This document shows, one piece after another, positions 26,347 to 27,660 of a DNA stretch of 27,660 nt. The notes under the pieces are model-generated. The model saw only the letters and a list, made by a program, of their open reading frames with translations, ran no database searches and had not been told where the DNA came from. The DNA lies in assembly GCA_004151065.3 (NCBI GenBank), contig NWUY0300014088.1, positions 41,735 to 69,394 on the forward strand, read 5' to 3'. The position numbers and the translations under genes are program-made. The first letter of the stretch is position 1, and each line of letters opens with the position of its first letter. The stretch is from Larix sibirica (Eukaryota; Streptophyta; Pinopsida; Pinales; Pinaceae).

Positions 26347-27660
26347 AGGGCTCAAATACTTGGCATGTAGGGCCTCACCCACTAAGCATAAAAGAAAACT
26401 TTAGCCATTGCATCCATTCGGACTTGAATAGCATTGTCGTGAACCTTGCATCCATCCATAACTATGATTTCTAAAATATTTGTTTAATAGTCAATAATCA
26501 TTTTTTTTATCATACAATAAGTGATACAAATCCTCAAAAGCATTGTGTTCTACAATTTTTTTTTAATGTTTTGGGAGAGTAATAAAAATGGCAACAATAA
26601 TTTTCATTAATGCATAATAGAGTAGGATAAGTAATATTTTCCTGTAGAAAGGAAGTTGACGATCAATAAACCAATACATTGAAGAACCTAGAAAATATCT
26701 CTTAAATCCTTAGATAAACATTCAGTTTACAATGTTGTGATGGTAACTAGAAAACTTTCTCTCTCTATCTACTTTTGGAAAATTGTTACTTGATCGAAGC
26801 TCTTATGCAAGCCTTTGTCGTAGGACGCCTCAATGCTTACATGATAGCTCAACCCGTGTCTTGCATTGGGACCCGATACTCTTTTTCTCCTCATATTTTC
26901 CTTCTCGGAGTTTTTGGGATATAACCAACTAGAAAAAAACCTAGTCACCTTTCTTTAGAACCTCTCCTCTTCTCTTTCGTGGGTTTCAATTACTAAATTT
27001 CCTTGGCTTTTCCAAATTAATGGCAAAAACCCGATCTCAAAATGTTGGCTCCCTTTTGCATTCACCATGGGTTTTCCCTTGTTGCATTTATCGAGGTTTC
27101 ACACATTTCTCGAATTTTCTCCCCTTGTTTTCCCAAGTATTCTGTATCATAGGGAAAACTCGATGACAAATCCCTGGTCTTCCAAAAATCGGCTAAAACA
27201 AATTATTTGTTTGTTAAAATTGTTAGATCACAAGAAGTTCTTGAAGATGTATTTGTTGTAGTGTTAAAATTATTGACATTTAGTATTCTCTCCATTTCCA
27301 ATATCCCACTATCCAATTACCAATTGGTAAGCCTCATCTCTACTCAAACCTAAGTGCCAATAAAATATCTGCAGAACATAAAACTCTCCAAAACCTCAAA
27401 GTTCTATCGAAGAAAACTAAACAATAAAAATAGTACATGCAAACTAAACACTTAACACATGCATGACTCCTTTCGAATTGGTAGTGTCAAATTGTCAAAT
27501 GTCATGGTCACATGTGAAACACATACTCGTTTAAATCTAATTTCTCCTTCTTCCTTCATCATGATGACTTTGTACATAACCAGCGTAGATCCATCTCAAA
27601 CCCGGATCTATCAAGCACCGAGAGGGATCCAATTTCTTGAAGTGTAATTTTTTTATAGAT
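26347..27660 (+). mobile_element. Probable retroelement interior or flank, non-coding
   Basis: This sequence follows the primer-binding site and would be the leader of the element. I found no gag or pol motif. The ORFs at 27067-27261 and 27459-27647 lack recognisable features. The window ends here. Confidence 0.35.

Overview
The window looks like nuclear DNA from a land plant with a large, repeat-rich genome. It is AT-rich, carries one intron-rich housekeeping-type gene, and is full of decayed LTR retrotransposons and minisatellites. A 10.4-kb first intron stuffed with retroelement relics would suit a gymnosperm, but that is inference: nothing here fixes the species.

One gene dominates and lies on the minus strand, running from about 22,242 (start codon) down to about 1,144 or beyond. 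I reconstructed 20 exons, all with GT-AG introns and a continuous reading frame. The first 18 (876 codons) align block by block with the HEAT-repeat part of plant PDS5, the cohesin-associated sister-chromatid cohesion factor. Exon 19 (599 codons) is unlike textbook PDS5. It holds four tandem 95-residue units, each with an AT-hook (one degenerate), plus half-units at both ends and a basic tail. The C-terminal HEAT repeats and the Tudor domain usual in plant PDS5 are not encoded where expected. The result reads as a cohesin regulator whose C-terminal part has been replaced by a repeated, presumably DNA-binding tail. The 3' end is uncertain: a duplicated exon/intron junction lies at 980-1180, and further exons could lie beyond the left edge.

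Layout: 1-960, no recognisable gene; 1,034-4,703, 3' exons including the AT-hook exon; 4,813-7,957, exons 13 and 12 split by a 2.8-kb intron holding one LTR with primer-binding site; 8,137-11,750, exons 11 to 2; 11,751-22,167, intron 1, with a second LTR of the same family, a broken copia RNase H remnant, further LTR-like pieces, an unresolved AT-rich stretch, a degenerate repeat at 20.1-20.7 kb, a 59-bp minisatellite (20.9-21.5 kb) and a 69-bp minisatellite (21.7-22.2 kb) that reaches the exon 1 splice donor; 22,168-22,323, exon 1 and likely 5' leader; 22.6-27.7 kb, upstream flank of simple and tandem repeats, including an array built on AATGTGAATCCACA and an intact LTR with primer-binding site (25,550-26,346).

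I saw no tRNA, rRNA, CRISPR or bacterial-type feature.
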